Below are positions 51,189 to 62,145 of a stretch of 64,000 bases of DNA, one piece after another. The stretch is taken from the NCBI RefSeq assembly GCF_007954425.1, contig NZ_CP042345.1, positions 806,001-870,000 on the forward strand, given 5' to 3'. The notes beneath the pieces were generated by a model. It had not been told where the DNA came from, ran no database searches, and was given only the letters and a program-made list of their open reading frames with translations. A program made the translations under genes and the position numbers. Origin of the DNA: Novosphingobium ginsenosidimutans. Its GTDB lineage: Bacteria; Pseudomonadota; Alphaproteobacteria; Sphingomonadales; Sphingomonadaceae. How positions within the stretch are numbered: the first letter of the stretch is position 1; each line of letters opens with the position of its first letter.

Positions 51189-51836
51189 TCAGCCCCGGTC
51201 AAGCCAGCGCCCCAGCTTGACGAAGACCACGATCAGCGGCGGGACCATGATGGTCGAGAGCACCAGCTTCGAGATGATCTGGCCTTCCATAATCTGCCCC
51301 AAGGGCATGTCCTGGCCATAGAAGCTGATCGTGATGAACAGGATCGTATCGACAATCTGCGACAGCAGGCTGGCAATCCAGGCCCGGAAGACCAGCGCCT
51401 TGCCTTGTCCGCCGGCGATCCGGCTGAACAGATAGACGTTGAGCGTCTGCGAAGTGCCATAGGAGATAAGCCCGGCAAACTGCATCCGCACGCCCTGACC
51501 CAGCAGCTTGGCGAAGGCTTCCTGATCGCCCCAGAAGGGTGCTGGCGGCACCAGGCGGATAACCACTGTCAGCATCACCATCGAGACGATCAGTGGCACG
51601 AAGCCGAAGCGGACCAACTGGTTCGCGCGGTCCTGCCCAAACAGTTCTGCCACGGCGCTCGAAATGATCACCAGGAACAGAAAGGCAAAGATCCCGCTTT
51701 CCACCGCGAGTTCGCCCAGCACCGGCCAGGTGCCCAGCGAGGCCAGCTTGACCCCCATGACCCCGGCCAGGACGCACAGCCCCCCGTAAAGCAGCGAATA
51801 GACAAAGAGCGAGCGGGGCATGGCGACAGTCTGCAT
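51189..51836 (-). CDS. Queuosine precursor transporter (YhhQ family)
   Basis: A 215-residue inner-membrane protein of the vitamin uptake-type family that takes up preQ0/preQ1 for queuosine tRNA modification. Six helices are visible with the family segments [48 protein letters not shown] and [20 protein letters not shown]. An alternative start five codons later (MPRSLF) is equally good. No preQ1 riboswitch was recognised, and queuosine genes are not adjacent. It is divergent from nupC. Confidence 0.88.
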   Translation of the reverse strand: MQTVAMPRSLFVYSLLYGGLCVLAGVMGVKLASLGTWPVLGELAVESGIFAFLFLVIISSAVAELFGQDRANQLVRFGFVPLIVSMVMLTVVIRLVPPAPFWGDQEAFAKLLGQGVRMQFAGLISYGTSQTLNVYLFSRIAGGQGKALVFRAWIASLLSQIVDTILFITISFYGQDMPLGQIMEGQIISKLVLSTIMVPPLIVVFVKLGRWLDRG

Positions 51837-51935
51837 CGGCAGAGGCTTAGCGACCTTCCCACGCTTGTGGAAGGCCCGGCAAATACGGCTAGGCGCAGGC
51901 CGCGATGCCCGTTACCACTCGCCCCCGAAGTACCT

Positions 51936-51942
51936 GGGGGAG
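51936..51942 (+). promoter_or_regulatory. Ribosome binding site deciding the nupC start
   Basis: GGGGGAG ends ten bases before ATG 51953. The upstream in-frame ATG 51905 has no comparable site, so the shorter product is preferred. Confidence 0.5.
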
Positions 51943-51952
51943 CGCCATTGCC

Positions 51953-53185
51953 ATGCTGATCGTCAACAGCCTGATCGGGATCGTGCTGATCCTGGGCCTG
52001 GCCATTCTGCTGTCCTCCGATCGCAAGGCGATCCGGCTGCGCGTGGTTGGCGCGGCCTTTGCGCTCCAGGCCGGGCTCGCCGCACTGGTGCTCTATGTCC
52101 CCTTCGGCAAGCACATGCTCAAAGGCGCTTCGGATGGGGTCAGCGCGTTGCTCGGCTATGCCCATGCCGGGGTCGAGTTCCTGTTTGGCCCGCTCGCCAA
52201 GCCCGAGATCGGCGGCACCAGCTTTGCCATTGCCGCCCTTCCAGTGATCATCTTCTTCGCCGCGCTGATCTCGATCCTCTATTACCTCGGCATCATGCAG
52301 CTGGTGATCAAATGGATCGGCGGCGCGCTGGAGAAAGTTACCGGGGTCAGCAAGGTCGAAAGCCTGGGCGCTGCCAGCAACATCTTCGTTGGCCAGTCAG
52401 AAAGCCCGCTGGTGATCCGGCCCTATCTTGCCGCGCTGACCCCCAGCCAGCTGTTCTGCCTGATGACGGTCGGCATGGCCGGGGTCGCGGGTACGATCCT
52501 CGCCGCCTATGCCAGCATGGGCATCCGGATCGATTACCTGGTTGCCGCGGCCTTCATGTCGGCGCCGGGCGGCATCCTGATGGCCAAGATCATCATGCCC
52601 GACCCCAAGGGCGAGAAGATCGTCGAACCCGATGAAGTCAAGGTGGCGGGGCTTGAAGATGAAGCCCCGGCCAACATCATTATGGCCGCATCGCAGGGGG
52701 CACAGACCGGGGTGAAGCTGGCCGTGGCGGTAGGTGCCATGGTGCTGGCCTTCGTCGCGCTTGTGGCCCTGGCCAACGGCATCCTGGGCGGCATCGGCGG
52801 CTGGTTCGGCTACCCCGAACTGTCGTTCCAGATGCTGCTGGGCCACGTCTTTGCGCCGGTCTTCTGGCTGCTGGCTGCACCGGACTGGGCTGAAGCCCTG
52901 CGTGCGGGCGGATTTTTCGGCACCAAAGTGGTGCTCAACGAATTCGTCGCCTTCATTGACCTGGGCCAGGTCCAGGGACTGTCGGAACGGACCGTCGCGG
53001 TGGTGACCTTTGCCCTGTGCGGCTTTGCCAACTTCAGCTCGATCGCGATCCAGATGGCAGTTACCGGCAGCCTTGCGCCCGAACAGCGCCCGGTGATCGC
53101 GCGGCTGGGGCTGAAGGCGCTGATCGCCGGCAGCCTCTCCAACCTGATGAGCGCGGCGCTCGCCGGGCTGTTCCTGAGCCTTTAG
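51953..53185 (+). CDS. nupC: Concentrative nucleoside transporter (NupC/CNT)
   Basis: A 410-residue cation-coupled nucleoside importer. The nucleoside-binding regions are visible as AASNIFVGQSESPLVIRPYL (helix 4-type) and GTKVVLNEFVAFIDL with CGFANFSSIAIQMAVTGSLAP near the C-terminus. A hydrophilic segment (KGEKIVEPDEVKVAGLEDEAP, about 220-245) lies between the two halves. It could serve nucleoside salvage. ATG 51953 is chosen by its ribosome site; ATG 51905 would add 16 residues. No regulator is adjacent. Confidence 0.93.
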   Translation: MLIVNSLIGIVLILGLAILLSSDRKAIRLRVVGAAFALQAGLAALVLYVPFGKHMLKGASDGVSALLGYAHAGVEFLFGPLAKPEIGGTSFAIAALPVIIFFAALISILYYLGIMQLVIKWIGGALEKVTGVSKVESLGAASNIFVGQSESPLVIRPYLAALTPSQLFCLMTVGMAGVAGTILAAYASMGIRIDYLVAAAFMSAPGGILMAKIIMPDPKGEKIVEPDEVKVAGLEDEAPANIIMAASQGAQTGVKLAVAVGAMVLAFVALVALANGILGGIGGWFGYPELSFQMLLGHVFAPVFWLLAAPDWAEALRAGGFFGTKVVLNEFVAFIDLGQVQGLSERTVAVVTFALCGFANFSSIAIQMAVTGSLAPEQRPVIARLGLKALIAGSLSNLMSAALAGLFLSL

Positions 53186-53280
53186 GGCTCATCTTCCGGT
53201 CGCTAATCCCTCGGATTTCGAGGGAAACCACGGGTTTGTCCGGATAGCGGACCAATGCTGGGCGAAGCAATTATCGGGCC

Positions 53281-53661
53281 ATGCCCGCGCTCGCCTTCTC
53301 CGCCGCCCTTGTCTTCACACTCTGCGGGGCCGCTCCGCGCCAGACCTGCGTGGTTGACGGCGATACCTTCTGGCTGGCGGGGGAGAAGGTGCGGATCGCC
53401 GATATCAATGCGCCCGAGACCAGCCAGGCCCAATGCCCCAGCGAACGCCTGCGCGGCGAGGCGGCGAAGCTGCGGCTGCTTGACCTGCTCAACCAGGGTC
53501 CGGTCGAACTGCTGGACGATCCCCGCAGTCGCGATCGCTATGGCCGCCGGCTCGCCGTGGTCTTGCGCGGCGGCAAAAGCCTTGGCAGCCAACTTGTGGC
53601 GGAAGGGCTGGCGGAGCCTTGGCGCGGGCAGCCATCTAGCTGGTGCGCAGCAGCCAACTGA
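53281..53661 (+). CDS. Small secreted staphylococcal nuclease-like protein
   Basis: A 126-residue protein with a weak signal peptide (ALAFSAALVFTLCGAAP) and an SNase-like OB-fold domain: CVVDGDTFWLAGEKVRIADI with the first catalytic Arg, NAPETSQAQCP with Glu, and SRDRYGRRLAVVL with the second Arg, so the active-site set is intact. The domain is about as short as functional SNases come, with GSQLVAEGLAEPW as the C-terminal helix. It likely degrades nucleic acids in the periplasm or outside. It precedes a bidirectional terminator. Confidence 0.85.
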   Translation: MPALAFSAALVFTLCGAAPRQTCVVDGDTFWLAGEKVRIADINAPETSQAQCPSERLRGEAAKLRLLDLLNQGPVELLDDPRSRDRYGRRLAVVLRGGKSLGSQLVAEGLAEPWRGQPSSWCAAAN

Positions 53662-53671
53662 TGGCTCACAA

Positions 53672-53700
53672 ACAAAAAGCCCCGGCAATGCCGGGGCTTT
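53672..53700. terminator. Bidirectional terminator between the nuclease and PEP-CTERM genes
   Basis: AAAGCCCCGGC and GCCGGGGCTTT form a perfect 11-base stem with a 3-base loop. The minus-strand side ends in TTTTTGTT, a strong signal for the PEP-CTERM gene. Confidence 0.85.
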
Positions 53701-53730
53701 AAGCGGTTCAGTGGGCTTGATCAGCTAGGA

Positions 53731-54267
53731 TCAGGCGTAGCTGACCTTGACGGTCTGGCGGCGGCGACGCAGCGCGGCGCCAGCAATACCCACGCCCAGG
53801 ATCATCATGAGCCAGGTCGAAGGCTCAGGCACAGCAGCAAACGAAAGCTGACCGCCATAAGAAGCGCCACCGCCTGACAGGCCTGACACTTCCAAGGTGT
53901 TGTTACCGCCCGGCGTAATAAGCAGGTCGAACAAGTACCCGTCTTCCTTGCGACCGGTGGGGCTCAAAGTGAAAGCGTTGCCGTTCAGCTTGACCGAGGT
54001 GAAATCGATGTTTGTCAGGTTTTGGGCAGCCAGGGTCGAGCCAGTCCACGCAGTCGTGATCGTTGCCGAAACCAAGCGATATCCAGCCGGGGTGACAAAA
54101 CTGACAACGTCCTTGAACACGCAAGGTGCGGTGAGCGGCGCGCACGTTACGCTGGCATTACCGAAGCTACCGGACGAGCCGGAAATGTTGACAACGAGCG
54201 CGGCGTTAGCGTTGGCGCTACATGCAAGAGCCGCAGCCCCAGTCGCCGCCAGCAAAAACTTCTTCAT
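53731..54267 (-). CDS. PEP-CTERM protein, copy 1
   Basis: A 178-residue exported protein. The signal peptide is KKFLLAATGAAALACSANANA. The beta-rich body holds CVFKDVVSFVTPAGY and LTNIDFTSVKLNGNAFTLSP, similar to the FxDxF family. The C-terminus is a PEP-CTERM signal: VPEPSTWLMMILGVGIAGAA with an Arg cluster RRRRQ and the tail TVKVSYA. Exosortase should cut it at the membrane and release or anchor the body. AGGAGATAGAG precedes the ATG. A paralogue lies upstream at 54475-55008. Confidence 0.88.
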   Translation of the reverse strand: MKKFLLAATGAAALACSANANAALVVNISGSSGSFGNASVTCAPLTAPCVFKDVVSFVTPAGYRLVSATITTAWTGSTLAAQNLTNIDFTSVKLNGNAFTLSPTGRKEDGYLFDLLITPGGNNTLEVSGLSGGGASYGGQLSFAAVPEPSTWLMMILGVGIAGAALRRRRQTVKVSYA

Positions 54268-54424
54268 TCTCTATCTCCTGAACCGATTCCCACCCGGAAT
54301 TACCGTGGAGCCTACCTACGTCGATTCGCAGGTGGTTGCAAAGAGATTAACCGTCATTGTGTAAGGTAAATTTTAGTCTTTCCCGCAATGGGACAGAATG
54401 AGCATCAGGCTGAGTTGCATGGAA

Positions 54425-54454
54425 CAAAAAGCCCCGACCATGCAGGCCGGGGCT
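54425..54454 (-). terminator. Terminator of the second PEP-CTERM gene
   Basis: AGCCCCGGCC and GGTCGGGGCT form a 10-base stem with one G-T pair, followed on the minus strand by TTTTTGTT. The stem resembles that after copy 1. Confidence 0.8.
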
Positions 54455-54474
54455 CTCTGTTTCGGCCCGTTCAA

Positions 54475-55008
54475 CTAGCTATAGGACACGCGAACGGTCT
54501 GACGGCGGCGCAGCGCCAGCCCTGCAAAGCCGATGCCCAGGATCATCATCAGCCAGGTCGACGGTTCCGGAACGCCCGACGCGCCAGCAAATGACAGGGT
54601 CCCGCTGTAGGATGCGTCACCGCCAGTCGTGCCCGTGATTGTAAGGGTGTTAGTCTTGCCGGGACCAAGCAGCAAATCGGCCAGGAACCGGAATTCGGTG
54701 TTGCCAGTCGCACCGATCGCGAATTCCACGCCATTGATCATGACCGAAGTGAAATCGATGTTGGTGGCCAGGTTACCACCGGTCAGGATCGAAGAGATCG
54801 TGGCGCTAAGCGTCGTAAAGTCCTTCGGCGTGATGAAAGTTGCCGTATCGCTGAAGGTACAGGGCGCCGGTGCCGGCGTGCAAACCACATCGGTGTTGCG
54901 GAACGTGCCGGCAGAATCGCCGCCGACCAGGACCACCAACGCGGCATTGGCATTCGAACTGCAGGCAAGGGCTAACGCCCCTCCGAGCATGAGGGCATAT
55001 TTTCTCAT
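54475..55008 (-). CDS. PEP-CTERM protein, copy 2
   Basis: A 177-residue exported protein paralogous to the gene at 53731-54267: signal RKYALMLGGALALACSSNANA, then CTFSDTATFITPKDF, LATNIDFTSVMINGVEFAIG and the C-terminal VPEPSTWLMMILGIGFAGLA with RRRQTVRVSYS. Identity is spread over the whole length and is highest at the two ends. AGGAGATA lies before ATG 55008. Each copy has its own terminator, so they are separately expressed. The function is unknown; such proteins are associated with envelope or biofilm matrix. Confidence 0.88.
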   Translation of the reverse strand: MRKYALMLGGALALACSSNANAALVVLVGGDSAGTFRNTDVVCTPAPAPCTFSDTATFITPKDFTTLSATISSILTGGNLATNIDFTSVMINGVEFAIGATGNTEFRFLADLLLGPGKTNTLTITGTTGGDASYSGTLSFAGASGVPEPSTWLMMILGIGFAGLALRRRQTVRVSYS

Positions 55009-55175
55009 TTGACGTATCTCCTGATTCCAGACGGGTTGGGGGCTCTGATCAGGTCGTGGGTTTCTATGACGCACGGCTTGCTCTAACAACGTCAGAGCGG
55101 CAGTCCGTGGCCCCTCTGATACGGGCTGAAAAATCAAAAAAGTTCCCGGAAACTGCGAAAAAATTGGAGACGGCA

Positions 55176-55478
55176 ATGCTGATAATCGAAGGCTGGTTGA
55201 AGCTGGCAACGGGTGAGTTCGACAAGGTTGTCGATGCTGCCCGCACCATGGTCGCTGAGACGGTCAAGGAAGAAGGCTGCCTGACCTATGCTTTTTCCCG
55301 CGATATCAACGACCCGGACCTGATCCGCATTGCCGAACGCTGGGAAACCGCCGAAGCGCTCGCCGCCCACGGCCAGAGCGCCCACATGGCCGCCTTCAAC
55401 AAGGCAATGGGCGGCGTGAAGCGCGAAGGCGCGGAACTGTGGCTCTATTCCGGGGAAGCGGTCCGCCGGATCATGTGA
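55176..55478 (+). CDS. Antibiotic biosynthesis monooxygenase (ABM/YgiN-like)
   Basis: A 100-residue ferredoxin-like alpha/beta barrel of the ABM family, which includes quinol monooxygenases and heme degraders. MLIIEGWLKLATGEFDKVVDAA, KEEGCLTYAFSRDINDPDLIRIAERW and AALAAHGQSAHMAAF-like text show the family order (about 1-85). GGAGA sits five bases before ATG 55176. An earlier in-frame start at about 55056 is possible but has no ribosome site. The substrate cannot be assigned. Confidence 0.85.
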   Translation: MLIIEGWLKLATGEFDKVVDAARTMVAETVKEEGCLTYAFSRDINDPDLIRIAERWETAEALAAHGQSAHMAAFNKAMGGVKREGAELWLYSGEAVRRIM

Positions 55479-55494
55479 CTATACGGCCGGGGTC

Positions 55495-56250
55495 CTAGAT
55501 CCCGGCCCACCACTGATAGCCGCGATTGTCTTCCCAGAAGCCGCCGCGGCCGCCGTATAGCCCGGCCAGGCTTTCGCGCAGTTCGATGCGCATGATGTAC
55601 TTGGCCTGCTTGTAACCCAATTGCCGTTCGACCCGCAGCCGGATCGGGGCGCCGTGCGGCTCGGTCAAGGGCGCGTCGTTCATCCGCCAGGCCAGGATGG
55701 TCTGGGGGTGGAAAGCCTCGACCAGATCAATCGACTCGTAAAACGGCTTGCCTTCCAACTTGTCGGCGCAGTGGAACACCACATAACGCGCGCCCGGCAT
55801 CAGCCCCGCTTGTGACAGAATCGCACCAAGCTGCGGCCCCTGCCACTTGCCGATCGCGCTCCACCCCTCGACGCAGTCATGACGGGTGATCTGGGTGCGC
55901 TGCGGCATGGCCTGAAGTGCGGTGAGGGGCAGGGCCAGGGGGCGGTGGACCAGGCCATCGACCCGCAAGGCCCACTGCGCAAATCCGCCGACCAGCAGCG
56001 CACGATAGGCCGGATCGGCAACCCGCAGGCTGCCATTGGCCTTGAACACCGGCGACATGTCGGCCTCGGTAAACTCGCGCGCCAGGCTGTCGCCGATGAT
56101 CGTGCGCTGGGTCAGTTCATGCAGACGGCCGACGCCGGCAAGCCCATCCTTGAACGACTGGCTATCGTTGAGGGCATCGCAGCCTGACAGCAACAGGCCG
56201 CCCGCACCAGCCGCGCCAACCTGCAGCGCCTTGCGGCGGGTGAAGATCAT
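55495..56250 (-). CDS. Tat-exported molybdopterin oxidoreductase lipoprotein (sulfite oxidase-like)
   Basis: A 251-residue periplasmic molybdenum enzyme of the sulfite oxidase/MsrP fold. The signal combines a Tat motif (TRRKALQVG, 4-12) with a lipobox (LLSGC, Cys24), suggesting a membrane-tethered enzyme. The Mo-ligating Cys is near 126 in TRHDCVEGWSAIGKW; HCADKLEGKPFYESIDL and GAPIRLRVERQLGYKQAKY complete the pterin site. The upstream gene is a cytochrome b561-type protein overlapping by four bases, the likely electron partner. The substrate is not known; methionine sulfoxide or sulfite are options. Confidence 0.87.
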   Translation of the reverse strand: MIFTRRKALQVGAAGAGGLLLSGCDALNDSQSFKDGLAGVGRLHELTQRTIIGDSLAREFTEADMSPVFKANGSLRVADPAYRALLVGGFAQWALRVDGLVHRPLALPLTALQAMPQRTQITRHDCVEGWSAIGKWQGPQLGAILSQAGLMPGARYVVFHCADKLEGKPFYESIDLVEAFHPQTILAWRMNDAPLTEPHGAPIRLRVERQLGYKQAKYIMRIELRESLAGLYGGRGGFWEDNRGYQWWAGI

Positions 56251-57014
56251 GCCGGGTCCTCCTTGTCCTGCGGCAAGCGGTACCAGCCAGTCAGCATCGA
56301 GCGCACCTCGTTGATTGGTCCGGCCAGCACCACCATCGCAATGTGAACCAAGAAAAACAGCACCAACCCCGATGCGGCCAGGAAATGGATCGAACGGGCC
56401 GATTGCCGCCCGCCGAATAGGTCAACCAGCCAGGGCCAGGCGGCATCAAGCGCCGGTGACATGGCCAGACCGGATAGAATGATCGCCGGCAGCAGCACGA
56501 ACAGAACGCTGCCATAGGCCAGCTTCTGCAGGACGTTGTAGTTGATCGCTTCTGGCCCGGTCGGAAAGCGCAGCCTGGCGTGCTCGGCCAGGTCATGCAG
56601 GATGTAACGCGGGTTCCATTCCGTCCGCGTGATGTGCAACCGCCGCCGAATATGGCCGCGCACCAGGCCCCAGATCAGGTAACCGGTGAAAGCCAGCACC
56701 AGCAACCAGGCAAAGGCAAAATGCCAAATCCGCGCATCGGCCAGGCTGTAGTCTGACGGGATCGTCATCCAGCCGGGAAAGGCGGTATCTTCCAGCGCGG
56801 CCAAGACCAGCCAGGCCTTGTCGTGTTCCGAACCGTAATGTCCCCAGTATAGGCGGGGATGGGCATTGAGGATCATCAGCCCGCTCATCAGCATGACCAG
56901 GATGCACAGGGCATTGGTCCAGTGCCACAGCCGGGTGGCCAGCGCATGGCGGCGGACGAAATCGCCGCCCCGGGGCTGCGACAGGTCATCAGCAGGCGGA
57001 GAATACTGGTCCAT
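56247..57014 (-). CDS. Cytochrome b561/Ni-hydrogenase-type b subunit
   Basis: A 255-residue membrane di-heme cytochrome b. Four or five hydrophobic helices are visible with candidate heme ligands in LATRLWHWTNALCILVMLMSG, ARIWHFAFAWLLVLAFTGYL, SIHFLAASGLVLFFLVHIAM. It probably links the quinone pool to the adjacent periplasmic molybdoenzyme, which starts within its stop codon. ATG 57014 is chosen; the frame continues upstream without a better start. Confidence 0.88.
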   Translation of the reverse strand: MDQYSPPADDLSQPRGGDFVRRHALATRLWHWTNALCILVMLMSGLMILNAHPRLYWGHYGSEHDKAWLVLAALEDTAFPGWMTIPSDYSLADARIWHFAFAWLLVLAFTGYLIWGLVRGHIRRRLHITRTEWNPRYILHDLAEHARLRFPTGPEAINYNVLQKLAYGSVLFVLLPAIILSGLAMSPALDAAWPWLVDLFGGRQSARSIHFLAASGLVLFFLVHIAMVVLAGPINEVRSMLTGWYRLPQDKEDPA

Positions 57015-57129
57015 CAAATCCCTTTTCGGCGGGCACAGGCAAAAGGTTACAAGCCTCATACAAAAAAGCCAGCCGCAGCTTGCCACCCCCGCCGCCCTCC
57101 CTTACCCGGCAGGCAAGGGGAGAGAATTC

Positions 57130-58035
57130 GTGCCGCCGGGCCAGCAACGCCATCATCCTGTTCTGCCCTTCCTGCTGGCCGCCAGCGGGATCGCGCTGTT
57201 CAGCGTGATGGATGCCGTGATGAAAAGCGCCAGCCTGCAGGTCGGCGCCTATAACGCCATGCTGTTTCGCTCAGGCTTCGGCGTGCTGCTGATGCTGCCG
57301 CTGTGGCGCGCGACGGGCGGGCGCTGGCCGGAAGGTCCGGCGCTGCGCCTGCACGCGCTGCGCGGTGCAATCAGCGCGGGCCTTGCCACCAGCTTCTTCT
57401 GGGGCCTGATCCGCTTGCCGCTGGCCGAGGCGATCGCCCTGTCCTTCATCGCCCCGCTGATCGCGCTGTACCTTGCCGCCGTCATGCTGGGCGAGAAAAT
57501 CGGCCGGGGTGCCGTGATCGCTTCGCTGCTGGGCTTTGCCGGGGTGCTGGTGATCGGTGCAGGCCGGCTCGGACGCGAGGCACTGAGCGAGGATGCCTTA
57601 TGGGGCATCGCTTCAGTGCTGCTTTCGGCCGTCCTTTATGCCTTCAACCTGATTTTCCAGCGCAAGCAGGCGCAGCTCGCCAGCCCGCAGGAAGTGGCGC
57701 TGTTCCAGATGGGCTTTGCCGGCCTGTTCCTGGCGCTGGCCGCCCCCTGGCTGGCGGTAACGCCAAGCCTGCCGGTCCTGGGCGAAATCGCGACCGGGGC
57801 AGTGCTGGCCGCGATTTCACTGATGCTGCTGAGCTGGGCCTATGCCCGGGCCGAGGCGCAAGTGCTGCTGCCGATCGAGTATACCGCGTTCATCTGGGCC
57901 GCGCTGCTGGGCTGGCTGGTCTTTGCCGAGCCGGTGACGGTCGAAACGCTGGCCGGGGTGGCGCTGATCGTGATCGGCTGCTGGATCGCCGCGCGCAAGG
58001 CTGTGCCCGCCCATACCGAGCAGACCACGCTTTAG
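57130..58035 (+). CDS. EamA/DMT family transporter
   Basis: A 301-residue ten-helix DMT transporter with two EamA repeats: [20 protein letters not shown] opens the first, [28 protein letters not shown] ends it, and the second runs from [20 protein letters not shown] to [20 protein letters not shown]. The start is GTG 57130 with AAGGGGAGAG at 57115-57124; upstream open frame lacks a start signal. It is divergent from the cytochrome b561 gene. The substrate is unknown. Confidence 0.85.
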   Translation: MPPGQQRHHPVLPFLLAASGIALFSVMDAVMKSASLQVGAYNAMLFRSGFGVLLMLPLWRATGGRWPEGPALRLHALRGAISAGLATSFFWGLIRLPLAEAIALSFIAPLIALYLAAVMLGEKIGRGAVIASLLGFAGVLVIGAGRLGREALSEDALWGIASVLLSAVLYAFNLIFQRKQAQLASPQEVALFQMGFAGLFLALAAPWLAVTPSLPVLGEIATGAVLAAISLMLLSWAYARAEAQVLLPIEYTAFIWAALLGWLVFAEPVTVETLAGVALIVIGCWIAARKAVPAHTEQTTL

Positions 58036-58174
58036 TTCGCTCCGGGCCGGTTTCCCGGTCCAGCTACTTGACGCGCCGCCCAAACCCGCGCATCGGCGGC
58101 GCCGATATGGCTCGGCTGCACCCGCGAAAGGGGCGTGCGCGCAGGCGGGCACCACCAACAGGAGTATTTGCGGG

Positions 58175-60850
<2,676 letters not shown>

Positions 60851-60853
60851 TCC

Positions 60854-60886
60854 ATTGGTCGGCCGTTCATTGGACGGCCGACCAAT
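60854..60886. terminator. Perfect stem-loop after acnA
   Basis: ATTGGTCGGCCGT and ACGGCCGACCAAT form a perfect 13-base stem with a 7-base loop, four bases after the stop. There is no T-run, so it may be an mRNA-stabilising or attenuating structure. Confidence 0.55.
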
Positions 60887-60904
60887 TCCACACCTGAACG
60901 AAGA

Positions 60905-60926
60905 AGGGCGGCACCATGGCCGCCCT
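60905..60926. terminator. Second stem-loop after acnA, recurring sequence
   Basis: AGGGCGGC and GCCGCCCT enclose a 6-base loop. It is preceded by CGAAGA and followed by CCCCCCTT, as in the rlmE terminator at 37306. Confidence 0.55.
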
Positions 60927-60951
60927 CCCCCCTTCCAACTGAATCGCGATC

Positions 60952-61914
60952 CTAGGCCGGCCTGGCGGCGAGGCGACGACGCCCGACCAGAGCCGCAGCG
61001 GCCGCGCCGAACAGCAGCAGCATGGGCGGCGCGGGGACTTCGGTGCCACCCGTGGAAGTGGGAGGAGGTGGCGGAGGAGGCGGAGGCGGAAAATCGCCCC
61101 CGGTTGAAGTGGAAGTCGGCGGCGGCGAGGGTGGAAAGCCTCCACTCGTAGTAGTCGTCGAGGACGAGATATTGCCTGAGCTCGAAGTTGAAGTGCTGGT
61201 CGAGCTCGACGACGTTACATTCCCAGACGTTGAACTTGACGTGCTGGTCGAAACATTGCCCGAGCTTGAGGTGCTGGTCGAAACGTTGCCCGACGACGAA
61301 CTGGTTGAGGTGACATTACCCGATGAAGTCGAAGTCGAGGTCGACAAGCCACCCGTAGAAGTGGTCGAGCTCGACGAAATGCCGCCCGTGGTGGTCGTGC
61401 TGGTCAGGCCGCCGGTCGAACTGGAGGTGCTGCCGCCCGAGGTCGAGGAAGAAGAACCGCCGCTGGAAGTGGAGGTCGAGGTCGATCCGCCCGAAGTGGT
61501 GGTTGAAACAACGACGCTGCCGCCGCCGCCTGAGCCGCCGCCGAAGAAGCCGCCGAAGAAGCCGCCGCCAAAGCCGAAACCGCCCGATCCGCCGATCACG
61601 GTCACTTCGCTGCCACCGCCCTGCGGGGTCGGCATCGGCGGAAGCGGCGGGAGCGGCATCGGCATCATGGCCAGCTGCTGCGGAGCCGGTGCGGCACAGG
61701 CGACCGACTTGGTCACCACGCGGCGGATCTTCTTCATTCGCGGCGCAGCCGGAGCGGTGCGCGCGATCTTGCGCTTCATAGCCTTGGGCTTGGCATGCTT
61801 GACGTACTGGACTTGGGCCGCTGGAGCCTCGGCAACATGCACCGCTCCGCCTCCGACGACGGCACCGCCCGCAGCAATGGCGGACAATTTCACAAGGGCC
61901 ATCCGTACCGACAT
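60952..61914 (-). CDS. Ser/Thr/Gly-rich PEP-CTERM protein
   Basis: A 320-residue exported protein. After an N-terminal segment with hydrophobic ALVKLSAIAAGGAVVGGGAV comes a Lys/Arg-rich stretch (about 40-75), a Pro/Met patch, a glycine tract (GGSGGFGFGGGFFGGFFGGG), then about 125 residues almost only of Ser, Thr and Gly, and a Pro block. It ends with VPAPPMLLLFGAAAAALVGRRR, the VPAPP-type PEP-CTERM signal. The low-complexity middle looks like a glycosylatable or adhesive stalk. ATG 61914 is preferred to GTG 61935. No known domain; a surface role is inferred. Confidence 0.75.
   Translation of the reverse strand: MSVRMALVKLSAIAAGGAVVGGGAVHVAEAPAAQVQYVKHAKPKAMKRKIARTAPAAPRMKKIRRVVTKSVACAAPAPQQLAMMPMPLPPLPPMPTPQGGGSEVTVIGGSGGFGFGGGFFGGFFGGGSGGGGSVVVSTTTSGGSTSTSTSSGGSSSSTSGGSTSSSTGGLTSTTTTGGISSSSTTSTGGLSTSTSTSSGNVTSTSSSSGNVSTSTSSSGNVSTSTSSSTSGNVTSSSSTSTSTSSSGNISSSTTTTSGGFPPSPPPTSTSTGGDFPPPPPPPPPPTSTGGTEVPAPPMLLLFGAAAAALVGRRRLAARPA
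61140..61515 (-). repeat. Ser/Thr-rich repetitive coding segment
   Basis: Codes for repeated GNVSTSTSSS-like units. A 30-base unit recurs with small changes around 61228-61320; the rest is degenerate Ser/Thr/Gly. Length variation between strains is likely. Confidence 0.6.
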
Positions 61915-62145
61915 AAGCTCTGCTCTCTTTGCCACTGGCTGGGGTGGAAAACTGGCGCCGTGGCCGCCATCATGCCCCTATAGGCAGAGAAGCGCAGACG
62001 AATGATTAAGGGACAATCGTGTTAACCCTGTTTCGGACAAGCCCAGAGCAAGAATTGGCAAAAAGGCCCAAGCAGGGAAAGGTACCTGTCCCAATCTGGA
62101 ACCGAATGTAGCTAAAAGTACTAACAGTCAGCTGTTGGACGCAGG

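Noticed and set aside
51845..51905. Hairpin between the queuosine transporter and nupC as a preQ1 riboswitch
   Set aside because: The stem (CCTTCC/GGAAGG) lacks the preQ1 aptamer loop and A-rich tail.
61022..62005. 327-codon plus-strand frame rich in Glu, Val and Pro
   Set aside because: Mirror of the Ser/Thr/Pro repeats of the minus-strand PEP-CTERM gene, which has proper export signals at both ends.
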